From Duganella sp. sic0402 (GTDB lineage Bacteria; Pseudomonadota; Gammaproteobacteria; Burkholderiales; Burkholderiaceae_D), in NCBI RefSeq assembly GCF_019219065.1, contig NZ_JAHUWK010000009.1, positions 203,296-267,295 on the forward strand: a stretch of DNA of 64,000 bases. Reading direction: 5' to 3'. The notes beneath the pieces were generated by a model, which made no database searches, had not been told where the DNA came from, and was given only the letters and a program-made list of their open reading frames with translations. How positions within the stretch are numbered: position 1 is the first letter of the stretch; each line of letters opens with the position of its first letter. The position numbers were made by a program, and so were the translations under genes. This document shows, piece after piece, positions 22,001 to 29,503 of the stretch.

Positions 22001-22254
22001 TGCCCGCCGGCGCGCAACTGGCCGACGCCAGCGCGATGAATGCCATGCTCCATTGCGACGACCGCGAACGCTACGACACCTTGTTGCGGCAGGCGCTCGA
22101 TCCCGCTGGCAACGGCGCCTTCCGCGACGAAGTCCGTGTCAATGGCGCTGATGGCGTGCAGCGCCGGGTGGCGTTTATGGGCCAGGTGGAGTTTGATGGC
22201 AAGCCGCGCCGGGCAGTGCGGCTGTCGGGCGTGGCGCGCGCCATCAGCCCATGA
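19003..22254 (+). CDS. CheB/CheR fusion protein with multiple PAS domains, no kinase
   Basis: This 1083-residue protein joins a CheB methylesterase domain (catalytic Ser16 in IGGSAGS, His43 in VVVHLAA, Asp135 in GADSDGTAG) to a CheR methyltransferase (RELLVSVTSFFRDP; SAM-binding PACASGEEAYSIAMLL; LVSCRNLFIYL). A coiled coil around residues 510-600 follows. Then come about four PAS/PAC modules ending in DITERR/DITERKR/AITERR motifs. The chain ends with a PAS domain; there is no histidine kinase or GGDEF module. It could control methylation of chemoreceptors in response to a PAS ligand. The start has only a weak ribosome-binding site. Confidence 0.9.
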   Translation: MPGPTQQCPLVAIGGSAGSLEALIQFFEVWPDDCGMAFIVVVHLAANEESLLPELLQRRCALTVLHAHDAQAIQPNHVYVIPPGRVLRQQQRRLSITMPDPLLGRVAVIDVLFSSVADDLGGGCAGILLSGADSDGTAGLLRISQAGGLVLVQDPAEAPHETMPRAAMASGCADDVLCVAQMPAWLLGCFGIDAVLRQPPPQSPEPKLAHKLTHHEAELVSSAVLSLRRRTGHDFSCFRQNVVLRHLRRRMDLAGMDQLTDYLARLASDPAEPEALIRELLVSVTSFFRDPDAFGALARQLPQLFKDKDASDFVRVWVPACASGEEAYSIAMLLLEHAHTLPNPPGIQVFGSDLDKTAIERARAGLYRAATAEAVGPMRLARFFHQEQDGYRVCRELRQIVLFAEHDVVHDPAFTRIDLVSCRNLFIYLNRDGQRRMIKAFDFALAPHGLLLLGMAEGLLGLHTCFVSVERKYHLYRRDSDAIQQQPGVDTILRSLAMEQTTYGEASRLRAGPSVNQLQHQLALLQQRLQGSASKDGTGAGHQQLLPMITQELHATLEELEINRQELRSMNAELSAVNLQLSGKLDELEQTNSDLNNLMNAAAIPMVFLNRELRIMRYTPRALDLFRLIPSDLGRQLSDLRNNLAYPELMDDALRVLGGADTIEREVREQSGKWFFARVLPYYALQNQIGGVVLTFFDITERRQSEAALKASEEKLRTFISATSEIVYEMSADWLEMRSLAGKNFLSNTEIPRVDWSEEYIPEVDKPRVWETIQQAIRTRSHFELEHRVVRMDSSTGWVFSRAIPLLDEKGAISKWFGAASDITERKRYEVSLHESEAHYRTLFNSIDEGFCVIEVRFGELGAALDYRFLQVNQPFEQLTGIKEAVGRWMREIAPQHEDTWFNIYGRVVQTREPVRFEHEARALGRVYDVYAFPVGAPQLCQAGVLFNAITERRHTLDALRASESRLRLTLDAAGMGSYAWYAASGRIDADTRLLALFGLPAGAQLADASAMNAMLHCDDRERYDTLLRQALDPAGNGAFRDEVRVNGADGVQRRVAFMGQVEFDGKPRRAVRLSGVARAISP

Positions 22255-22305
22255 AATAGCCGGCAATTGCGGTATGGCTGAGCAGTGCGGCTATACTCGC
22301 TCACC

Positions 22306-23580
22306 ATGAAAAATAAGCACAACACGATTCCTTCCCGCATCCGCCGCAACCAGACCCTGGCGCTGGTACTGCTGGTGGTCTGCGGCGTCATCAACTACCT
22401 GGACCGCGCCACGCTGGCGGTGGCCAATGAATACATCCGCGCCGACCTCGGCCTGACGCTGGGGCAGATGGGGCTGCTGCTGTCGGCCTTTTCCTGGAGC
22501 TACGCCCTGTGCCAGCTGCCGGTGGGTGCGCTGGTCGACAAGATCGGTCCGCGCTGGCTGCTCGGCATCGGCCTGGTACTGTGGTCGCTGGCGCAGGCGG
22601 CCGGCGGCTTTGCCGCCACCTTTGGCTATTTCGTGATCGCCCGCATCGCGCTGGGCATCGGCGAGGCGCCGCAGTTCCCGGCGGCGGCGCGCGTGGTCAG
22701 CAACTGGTTCCCTGCACGCGCGCGCGGCACGCCAACCGGCGTCTACAACTCGGCATCGCCGCTGGGCGTCGCACTGGCGCCGCTGCTGCTGGCGCCATTG
22801 ATCGCTGCGACCAGCTGGCACTGGGCCTTCTTCGTCACCGGTGCGATGGGTATCGTGGCGGCGCTGGTGTGGGTCAGCCTGTACCGCGATCCGGTGCGTG
22901 CCGAACTGACCGCAGAGGAGCGCGCCTATCTGGAACTGGACGCCACCACCGCCAACCCGCCGAAGACCAGCTTTGCCTCGTGGCTGGCGCTGTTCCGCTA
23001 CCGCGTCACCTGGGGCATGATGCTCGGCTTCTTTGGCTCGGTGTATCTGAACTGGGTCTACCTGACCTGGCTGCCAGGCTATCTGCGCACCGAGCGGCAT
23101 ATGGACCTGGCCTACGCTGGCATCGCCGCCTCGGTGCCGTTCATGTGCGGCTTTGCCGGTGCACTGATCGCCGGCTGGGCCTCCGACCGGGTTGCGCGCG
23201 CAGCCGCCTCGCCAGTGACCGGCCGCCGCAATGCGGTGGTGGTGGCGACGCTGGGCATGGTGGCGTTCACCATTCCGGCAGCGCTGGTGGACAGCAACCT
23301 GGTGGCAGTGGCCTGTATCTCGATCGTCATCTTCCTGGCCAACGCCTCGTCGGCCTGCGCCTGGTCGCTGGCGACAGTGGCGGCGCCCCCCAGCCGCGTG
23401 GCCTCGCTGGGCGCGCTGCAAAACTTTGGCGGCTTCCTGGGCGGCGCGCTGGCGCCCATCCTGACCGGCTATATCGCCCAGAGCTGGTCGTTCGTGCCGG
23501 CGTTGCTGGCCGGCGCCGGCATCGCCTTCCTGGGTGCAATGTCCTACCTATTCCTGGTGACCAAGCCGATACCGGAATAA
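22306..23580 (+). CDS. MFS transporter (anion:cation symporter, hexonate/galactonate-like)
   Basis: The 424-residue, 12-helix protein carries INYLDRATLAVAN in helix 1, a family signature of ACS-type sugar-acid transporters (GudP/DgoT/ExuT-like). The loop 2-3 motif appears in modified form as VDKIGPRWLLGIG. The central loop contains AELTAEERAYLELD. The substrate is probably an organic or sugar acid, but no catabolic genes adjoin it. The ATG at 22306 is preferred over the GTG at 22285. Confidence 0.88.
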   Translation: MKNKHNTIPSRIRRNQTLALVLLVVCGVINYLDRATLAVANEYIRADLGLTLGQMGLLLSAFSWSYALCQLPVGALVDKIGPRWLLGIGLVLWSLAQAAGGFAATFGYFVIARIALGIGEAPQFPAAARVVSNWFPARARGTPTGVYNSASPLGVALAPLLLAPLIAATSWHWAFFVTGAMGIVAALVWVSLYRDPVRAELTAEERAYLELDATTANPPKTSFASWLALFRYRVTWGMMLGFFGSVYLNWVYLTWLPGYLRTERHMDLAYAGIAASVPFMCGFAGALIAGWASDRVARAAASPVTGRRNAVVVATLGMVAFTIPAALVDSNLVAVACISIVIFLANASSACAWSLATVAAPPSRVASLGALQNFGGFLGGALAPILTGYIAQSWSFVPALLAGAGIAFLGAMSYLFLVTKPIPE

Positions 23581-23610
23581 CTTGCTTGCATACTCGCGCT
23601 GAATATATAC

Positions 23611-23629
23611 TTCGTATACGTTTCGTATA
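23611..23629. promoter_or_regulatory. Direct repeats in front of the ParD-like gene
   Basis: TTCGTATA occurs at 23611-23618 and again at 23622-23629, 11 bp apart, directly before the ribosome-binding site (AGAGG, 23631-23635) and ATG 23641. The first copy is part of CGTATACG, a short palindrome. This is the arrangement expected for autoregulation by a ribbon-helix-helix protein such as the product of the next gene. Inferred, not demonstrated. Confidence 0.5.
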
Positions 23630-23640
23630 TAGAGGTCAGC

Positions 23641-23853
23641 ATGGGTATTGTGAACATCGACGAGGATCTGCATGACCAGATCCGCAAAGCCAGCGCGGTA
23701 TCGTGCCGGTCAATCAACGCGCAGGCGGCGTTCTGGGTGAAGATCGGCATGCTGGCCGAAACCAACCCGACGCTGAGCTTCAATGAGATCGTTGCGCAGC
23801 AGCTGAAGGAGGCCGGCGTCGATGCGCGGAATTTGAAGGCGGTTGCGGCATGA
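23641..23853 (+). CDS. ParD-like family protein (putative ribbon-helix-helix)
   Basis: The 70-residue product (MGIVNIDEDLHDQIRKASAV at the start, then SRSINAQAAFWVKIGMLAE-like residues) resembles the ParD_like family, related to antitoxins of type II toxin-antitoxin modules. The N-terminal strand followed by two helices fits a ribbon-helix-helix DNA-binding fold. No ParE or other toxin is adjacent. Its stop overlaps by 4 bp the start of a methionine aminopeptidase, which therefore occupies the usual toxin position. Direct repeats overlap its likely promoter. Confidence 0.75.
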   Translation: MGIVNIDEDLHDQIRKASAVSCRSINAQAAFWVKIGMLAETNPTLSFNEIVAQQLKEAGVDARNLKAVAA

Positions 23854-24641
23854 CCAAGAAGCCGGCGGAAATCGCGCTGATGGCGGAATCCGGCCGCTTG
23901 CTGGCCAGCGTATTCGGCCGCCTGGACCAGTTGAATCTGGTCGGCATGTCGACCATGCAGGTCAATGACCTGGTCGACAGTTTCATCGTCGACGAACTGC
24001 GCGCGCGGCCGGCCAGCAAGGGCCAATACGGCTACGGCTACGCATTAAATTCCTCGCGCAACAACGTGGTCTGCCACGGCGTACCGGCCGAGGACGAACT
24101 GCTGCGCGACGGCGACATCGTCAACTTCGACATCACGCTGGAAAAAAACGGCTACCTGGCCGATTCCAGCAAAACCTATCTGGTCGGCGCCGTGTCACCG
24201 GAAGCGGCGCGGCTGGTGCAAGTGACTTATGAAGCGATGTGGAAAGGCATCAGCGCGGTGCGTCCGGGCGCCCAGCTGGGCGATGTCGGCTATGCCATCC
24301 AGCGTCATGCTCAGCGGCATGGTTATTCGGTGGTGCGCGAATACTGCGGCCACGGTATCGGCCGCGAGATGCACGAACCGCCGCAGGTGCTGCACTGGGG
24401 CCGGCCGAAAACCGGGCTGATCCTGCGCGAAGGCATGGTGTTCACCATCGAACCTATGCTCAACCAGGGCCGCCACATGGTGCATACCGAGGACGACGGC
24501 TGGACCGTGGTCACCAGCGACGGCCAGCTGTCGGCGCAGTTCGAACACACGGTGGCGGTGACCCGCGACGGCGTGCAAGTGCTGACGCTGCGCCCCGAGG
24601 AAAACCCGGCCCGGCTTTGCGCTGCGTCGAAAGGTGTATAG
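23850..24641 (+). CDS. map: Type I methionine aminopeptidase
   Basis: This 263-residue metalloprotease removes the N-terminal Met from new proteins. All expected metal ligands can be placed: two Asp residues in NFDITLEKNGYLADSSKTY, His in GHGIGREMHEPP, Glu in FTIEPML and Glu in QFEHTVAVT, plus the substrate His in VCHGVPAE. It is translationally coupled to the ParD-like gene by a 4-bp overlap. This is probably an accessory paralogue, because the housekeeping map gene commonly lies next to rpsB; that copy would be outside the window. Confidence 0.9.
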   Translation: MTKKPAEIALMAESGRLLASVFGRLDQLNLVGMSTMQVNDLVDSFIVDELRARPASKGQYGYGYALNSSRNNVVCHGVPAEDELLRDGDIVNFDITLEKNGYLADSSKTYLVGAVSPEAARLVQVTYEAMWKGISAVRPGAQLGDVGYAIQRHAQRHGYSVVREYCGHGIGREMHEPPQVLHWGRPKTGLILREGMVFTIEPMLNQGRHMVHTEDDGWTVVTSDGQLSAQFEHTVAVTRDGVQVLTLRPEENPARLCAASKGV

Positions 24642-24646
24642 CCCGT

Positions 24647-24679
24647 AAGGAGGATTATCCGATGGCGCTTTTGGGCTAG
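24647..24679 (+). other. Five-codon open frame behind a consensus Shine-Dalgarno
   Basis: AAGGAGG (24647-24653) is followed after 8 nt by ATG and a frame encoding only Met-Ala-Leu-Leu-Gly before TAG at 24677-24679. It lies between map and the SDR gene. It may be a minimal leader peptide, the remnant of a deleted gene, or chance. Confidence 0.25.
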
Positions 24680-24716
24680 GATGTAACCATCAACCATCCC
24701 CCCGAAAGGAAACGTC

Positions 24717-25505
24717 ATGAAGATCGATCTGCAAGGTAAAACCGCCATCATCACCGGCTCCACACGCGGCATCGGCTACGCCATTGCGGCGGGCCTGGCT
24801 GGCGCCGGCGCCACCGTTGTCATCACCGGCCGCAAACAGGCCGACGTCGACCAGGCACTGAGCAAACTGCGCGACAGCGTGCCGGGCGCGCAAGCACGCG
24901 GCGTGGCGGTGGATCTCGCCAATGCGGAAGGCTTCACCCAGCTGCAACAGGCGGAGCCGGTGGCGGACATCCTGGTCAACAATCTCGGCATTTTCAACCT
25001 TCAGCCGTTTGCCGAGATTCCGGACGAAGAGTGGACCCGCTTCTTTGAAATCAACATCATGTCCGGCGTGCGCGCCAGCCGCGCCTATCTGCCCGGCATG
25101 CAGCAGAAAAACTGGGGCCGCATCGTGTTCATTTCCTCGGAGTCCGGGCTGAATATTCCGGCCGACATGATTCATTACGGCTTCACCAAGACCGGCAACC
25201 TGGCGATCTCGCGCGGCCTGGCCAAAAGCCTGGCCGGCACCGGCATCACCGTCAACGCCGTGCTGCCCGGCCCGACCTTGTCGGAAGGCGTGCAAAACCT
25301 GGTCGCGCCGGACGCCGACTACGCCGCCGCCGAACGCGAGGCCAACGCCTTCGTCAAACAGCACCGCAGCACCTCCATCATCCAGCGCGTAGCGACGCCG
25401 GAAGAGGTGGCCAACATGGTGGTCTACGTCTGCTCGCCGCAGGCCTCGGCCACCACGGGTGCGGCGCTGCGGGTGGATGGTGGGGTGGTTGATACCATCG
25501 CTTAA
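24717..25505 (+). CDS. SDR-family NAD(P)-dependent oxidoreductase
   Basis: The 262-residue protein is a classical short-chain dehydrogenase/reductase. The cofactor motif TGSTRGIG lies near residue 14, NNLGIF corresponds to the NNAG motif, a catalytic Ser is in ISSESG, and YGFTK is the YxxxK motif. The C-terminus ends with the typical ATTGAALRVDGGV. The substrate cannot be inferred. The gene stands alone; GAAAGGAAAC precedes the ATG. It adjoins the AT-rich orphan region. Confidence 0.92.
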   Translation: MKIDLQGKTAIITGSTRGIGYAIAAGLAGAGATVVITGRKQADVDQALSKLRDSVPGAQARGVAVDLANAEGFTQLQQAEPVADILVNNLGIFNLQPFAEIPDEEWTRFFEINIMSGVRASRAYLPGMQQKNWGRIVFISSESGLNIPADMIHYGFTKTGNLAISRGLAKSLAGTGITVNAVLPGPTLSEGVQNLVAPDADYAAAEREANAFVKQHRSTSIIQRVATPEEVANMVVYVCSPQASATTGAALRVDGGVVDTIA

Positions 25506-25650
25506 TCAGCGAGATCCTTGTCCTCGGACTTTACACTACGCATGGATACGATTACGCAGGCTGGGAAATACCAATGAGTTCCCGAGCCTGCATTTGGTCC
25601 GCGCGTGCTTGTTAGATGCTAGTACAACGCCTATGCAAACTTGTCTTAGC

Positions 25651-26784
25651 CTACCAATACCCAATACGTTCTGCCTTGGCCGCTTGCGCAAAACGCTCTG
25701 CATGTTGTTCTGGCGTCGGAATTGTTTCGGTAACGACCATCCCTAGCTCTTGGGCGGTAGTTGGAATGATGACTTCGGACCTCAGAAGAATTTTGTCGAT
25801 TGTAGCAAGCAAAGAAGCTATGAGATGATTTGCTTTTACTAAATTTGGTTCAACAACAGGGTAACGATAGTAATCAGCAATTAGTTTCTTAAGTTCTTCA
25901 GCACACTGATCGTAGTCAGCACGCGATGCTATAACGTCGGCTTTCACTTCATACCACTCGGGTATCGTGTACCTCAAGGCGCCGGCAGCCATTGCTTGCT
26001 CGACACTTTGTCCCTCAGCTAAGCATCGAGATAGCATATTTCCGTTCAGGCCTGTTCCTTGCCAGTATCCGTACCAAGCACCGAAGAGCCAAATCACATC
26101 ACCTTGTCTTTGCCAAGAGATGAGCACTTCCCGAGTCGTATGCGTATTCCAAGTCTCAAACGACGGAACAGTTCGCTGACCGAGTTCATATCTTTCTCTA
26201 TACCACTTAAGCGAACCAGCAAGGCTAGTGGAGCGGCTAATATCCATCCATTGAGTTAATCTTGGCTGCCAATCAGCACAGCGCAAATACAGCGATGCGA
26301 ACCTTTCCGGAGCGCTCACAGCAATACTTGCATACGCTTTGAGTGATAGCCCAAAGGCAACGCCCACGCTAGCGTAGTAAGGCTGTCCATACGAAGTAAG
26401 TGCACCCGCCATCTCGAAAAGTCCATCGGCGTTGAATGCCAGTTCTGAAACAAGAAACTGAAGTCGCCACTCTGGAACATTAACCTCTCGTGCAGCTTGG
26501 AGTGAAGCGATAGAACCCCTGACTGTCAAGGCCTTCTCTATCACTTCGTATTCCAATTTCTTCGCTAGAGCGATGTCAACTGATCTCTCAACGAGGAGCG
26601 GGAGTTCCAAGCGGATGAACTCACTCAGCGCCATAAGCATCTGTTTTATTTCCGCTAGATCAGAAGCGATTTTTCCCTGATTGAATAGCGTCTCTACAAT
26701 ACCAGTGCCAATCGAGGCAGCCAACTCTTTCGCATAAGCCTCAGCGGCAGCTTCAAGAACAACCACAAGCGGAACGGCAGCCAT
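25651..26784 (-). CDS. Orphan protein of unknown function in an AT-rich island
   Basis: I do not recognise this 377-residue protein. It starts with a hydrophobic/amphipathic helix (MAAVPLVVVLEAAAEAYAKE), is helix-rich to about residue 100, and has an aromatic-rich middle (DVIWLFGAWYGYWQGTG, near 230). The C-terminal third is helical with KADVIASRADYDQCAEEL. No catalytic motif or second membrane span is obvious. Its base composition is much more AT-rich than every neighbour, and a 300-bp AT-rich gap lies upstream. This suggests recent horizontal acquisition. CTCC/AGGAGA-type ribosome-binding sequence (minus strand GGAGATAACG) precedes the ATG, supporting a real gene. Confidence 0.7.
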   Translation of the reverse strand: MAAVPLVVVLEAAAEAYAKELAASIGTGIVETLFNQGKIASDLAEIKQMLMALSEFIRLELPLLVERSVDIALAKKLEYEVIEKALTVRGSIASLQAAREVNVPEWRLQFLVSELAFNADGLFEMAGALTSYGQPYYASVGVAFGLSLKAYASIAVSAPERFASLYLRCADWQPRLTQWMDISRSTSLAGSLKWYRERYELGQRTVPSFETWNTHTTREVLISWQRQGDVIWLFGAWYGYWQGTGLNGNMLSRCLAEGQSVEQAMAAGALRYTIPEWYEVKADVIASRADYDQCAEELKKLIADYYRYPVVEPNLVKANHLIASLLATIDKILLRSEVIIPTTAQELGMVVTETIPTPEQHAERFAQAAKAERIGYW

Positions 26785-27083
26785 CGTTATCTCCTAAATT
26801 TGAGATGCAGGAACGAGAGGACGAAAAAATAGGTAAGGAAATATTAAAATAAATTCATCAATACACTAAGACAGGAGTTTTCCTCAAAACTAAAAAAAAT
26901 TCAACAAAAGTATCAAAACAGCAACAACGAAACAAACTAGATTTATCCAAAATCAATAAGTAGCGAAGTAATTCCGCAATGACTCAAATTACCCTTTCGT
27001 ATATCCGAATTTTGTTGACGAAACTCTGGATGAAAAGGCAGCTCACTAACTATTGCCCAATCTGCTTAGCCAGCTAACGGGCC
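26785..27083. other. AT-rich intergenic gap upstream of the orphan gene
   Basis: About 300 bp without a convincing gene on either strand. It is strongly A-rich in the middle (for example 26886-26935) and shares the foreign composition of the orphan gene. It presumably contains that gene's promoter. The glmS stop codon lies at its other edge. I see one isolated TTATCCAAA but no array, tRNA or inverted terminal repeats. Confidence 0.6.
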
Positions 27084-28913
27084 TTATTCCACCGTCACCG
27101 ACTTGGCCAGATTGCGTGGCTTATCCACATCGGTGCCGCGCGCCACGGCCGAGTGGTAAGCCAGCAGTTGCAACGACACCACGTGCAGGATAGGCGACAG
27201 CAGGCCGTAGTGTTCCGGCAGACGGATGACGTGCACGCCTTCGCCGGAGGTGATGCGCGAGTCGACGTCGGCAAAGACGTACAGCTGGCCGCCGCGCGCG
27301 CGCACTTCCTGCATATTCGATTTCAGCTTTTCGATCAGCGCGTCGTTCGGCGCGATCGTCACCACCGGCATTTCCTCGGTCACCAGCGCCAGCGGGCCGT
27401 GCTTCAGTTCGCCGGCCGGATACGCTTCGGCGTGGATGTAGGAAATCTCTTTCAGCTTCAGCGCGCCTTCCAGCGCGATCGGGTAGTGCATGCCGCGGCC
27501 GAGGAACAGCGCATTTTCCTTGCGCGCGAAATCTTCGGCCCAGGCGATGATTTGTGGCTCCAGCGCCAGCACCGAGGCGATCGCGACCGGCAGGTGGCGC
27601 ATGGCTTTCAGGTGCCCGGCTTCTTCGGTGTCGCTGAGGCGGCCGTTGACTTGCGCCAGCGCCAGCGTCAGCAGGAACAGGCCGGCCAGCTGGGTGGTGA
27701 AGGCCTTGGTCGAAGCCACGCCCACTTCGACGCCGGCGCGGGTGATGTAGGCCAGTTTGCATTCGCGCACCATGGCGCTGGTGGCGACGTTGCAGATGGT
27801 CAGCGTGTGTTCCATGCCCAGGCTGCGCGCGTGCTTCAGCGCGGCCAGCGTGTCGGCCGTTTCGCCGCTTTGCGAGATGGTGACCACCAGGGTGTTCGGG
27901 TGCGGCACGCTATCGCGGTAGCGGTATTCGGAAGCGATTTCCACATTCACCGGAATCTTGGCCACCGATTCGATCCAGTACTTGGCGGTCAGGCCGGAGT
28001 AGTAGCTGGTGCCGCAGGCCAGGATCAGCACGCGGTCGATCTGCTTGAAGACGTTGTAGGCGCCGTCGCCGAACAGCTCCGGCATGATGCCGGTGACGCC
28101 TTCCAGCGTGTCGCCGATGACGCGCGGCTGCTCGAAGATTTCTTTCTGCATGTAGTGGCGATACGGACCCAGCTCGGCCGCGCCGGTGTGCGCCTGCACG
28201 GTTTTGACTTCGCGCTGCACTTGCTTGCCGTTGCTGTCGACAATCCATGCGCGGCCCAGCTGCAGGTCGACCACGTCGCCTTCTTCCAGGTAGATGATCT
28301 GGTCGGTGGTACCGGCCAGCGCCATCGCGTCAGACGCGACGAAGTTCTCGCCCTGGCCGATGCCGACGATCAGCGGCGAACCTTGGCGCGCAGCGACCAC
28401 GCGGTGTGGTTCTTCGCGGCAGAACACGGCGATCGCGTAGGCGCCGGTCAAGCGTTTGACGGCTTGTTGCACGGTGTCGAACAGGTCGCCGTTGTACATG
28501 TGGTCGACCAGGTGGGCGATGACTTCGGTGTCGGTCTGGCTCTGGAACACATAGCCGAGCGCGGTCAGCTCGGCGCGCAGCTCGTCGTGGTTTTCGATGA
28601 TGCCGTTGTGGACCAGCGCGATGCGCGCGGCGTCGGCACTGGGCGAGAAGTGCGGGTGGGCGTTGTGCGAGGCCGGCGCGCCATGGGTGGCCCAGCGGGT
28701 GTGGGCGATGCCGGTAAAGCCTTGCAGCTGCGCTTCATTGATTTGCAGCTCCAGGTCCGCCACGCGCGACGTGCTGCGCGAGCGTTGCAGCTCGCCATCC
28801 ACGTGCAGGGCGACGCCGCAGGAATCGTAGCCGCGATATTCCAGGCGTTTCAGGCCTTCCAGCAGGATGGGGGTGATATTGCGTTGCGCTACCGCGCCGA
28901 CGATGCCGCACAT
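27084..28913 (-). CDS. glmS: Glutamine--fructose-6-phosphate aminotransferase (isomerizing)
   Basis: This 609-residue enzyme makes glucosamine-6-phosphate for cell-wall and LPS synthesis. The N-terminal glutaminase domain begins MCGIVGAVAQ with catalytic Cys2. Two SIS isomerase domains follow, with CGTSYYSGLTAKY, SQSGETADTLAAL and the C-terminal KPRNLAKSVTVE ending typical of GlmS. It lies about 4 kb from glmU on the same strand, separated by a regulator, receptor and sigma factor, so the two cell-wall genes are not one operon here. Confidence 0.98.
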   Translation of the reverse strand: MCGIVGAVAQRNITPILLEGLKRLEYRGYDSCGVALHVDGELQRSRSTSRVADLELQINEAQLQGFTGIAHTRWATHGAPASHNAHPHFSPSADAARIALVHNGIIENHDELRAELTALGYVFQSQTDTEVIAHLVDHMYNGDLFDTVQQAVKRLTGAYAIAVFCREEPHRVVAARQGSPLIVGIGQGENFVASDAMALAGTTDQIIYLEEGDVVDLQLGRAWIVDSNGKQVQREVKTVQAHTGAAELGPYRHYMQKEIFEQPRVIGDTLEGVTGIMPELFGDGAYNVFKQIDRVLILACGTSYYSGLTAKYWIESVAKIPVNVEIASEYRYRDSVPHPNTLVVTISQSGETADTLAALKHARSLGMEHTLTICNVATSAMVRECKLAYITRAGVEVGVASTKAFTTQLAGLFLLTLALAQVNGRLSDTEEAGHLKAMRHLPVAIASVLALEPQIIAWAEDFARKENALFLGRGMHYPIALEGALKLKEISYIHAEAYPAGELKHGPLALVTEEMPVVTIAPNDALIEKLKSNMQEVRARGGQLYVFADVDSRITSGEGVHVIRLPEHYGLLSPILHVVSLQLLAYHSAVARGTDVDKPRNLAKSVTVE

Positions 28914-28956
28914 AGGAGTACCTCGTGAATTAAGTTAAACGCATCGTAGAGCAGGG

Positions 28957-29009
28957 ATGGTGAAATAAGCTTTCTATTTATCTAGATATTTGTCATAAAA
29001 TTTCACCAT
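28957..29009. promoter_or_regulatory. Inverted repeat in the glmS/lrp divergent promoter region
   Basis: ATGGTGAAAT (28957-28966) and ATTTCACCAT (29000-29009) are perfect 10-bp inverted arms whose centres are 43 bp apart, about four helical turns. They lie between divergent glmS and an Lrp/AsnC-type gene (start 29045). This suits a dimeric regulator bound at two sites on one face, perhaps the neighbouring Lrp-type protein. Confidence 0.5.
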
Positions 29010-29044
29010 ACTTAGCTCATGAAATAATATTTCTTAAATACCTT

Positions 29045-29497
29045 ATGGATGAAATAGATCGTCGCATTTTGAATGCGCTACAAGTTGATGCATCGCAAAC
29101 CAACGCGGAATTGGCCGCCGCCGTGCATGTTTCCCCGCCAACTTGCTTGCGGCGGGTGAAGCATTTGCGGGAAAGTGGCGTGATCCAGCGCCAAGTCGCC
29201 ATCGTGGCGCCGGAAAAAGTCGGACCCAGCCTGACAGCGCTGGTGGAAATCTCGCTGGATATCCAGGCGGCGGAACGCATGACCGAGTTTGAAGCGCTGG
29301 TGGCCGCCGAGGCGGCGGTGCTGCAATGCTACCGCGTGGCGCCGGGGCCGGATTTCGTGCTGGTGGTGCAGGTGGCGGATATGCCGGCGTATCACGCGCT
29401 GGCGCACCGTCTGTTTGCGAGCCACGCCAATGTGCGGAATGTGAAGGCATATTTCTCCACATTCCGCAGCAAATTCGAGACTCGCATTGCTGTGTGA
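29045..29497 (+). CDS. Lrp/AsnC-family transcriptional regulator
   Basis: The 150-residue protein begins MDEIDRRILNALQVDASQTN, a winged helix-turn-helix of the AsnC/Lrp type with VSPPTCLRRVKHLRESGVI as recognition region. The C-terminal RAM/AsnC ligand domain contains VLQCYRVAPGPDFVLVVQV. Such proteins usually sense amino acids; no amino-acid gene adjoins it. It is divergent from glmS, with a perfect inverted repeat between them. Confidence 0.92.
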   Translation: MDEIDRRILNALQVDASQTNAELAAAVHVSPPTCLRRVKHLRESGVIQRQVAIVAPEKVGPSLTALVEISLDIQAAERMTEFEALVAAEAAVLQCYRVAPGPDFVLVVQVADMPAYHALAHRLFASHANVRNVKAYFSTFRSKFETRIAV

Positions 29498-29503
29498 ATA
29501 AAG

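Noticed and set aside
27153..28928. 591-codon plus-strand frame opposite glmS
   Set aside because: Shadow frame of a highly conserved enzyme, with the usual His/Gly/Val-rich translation.
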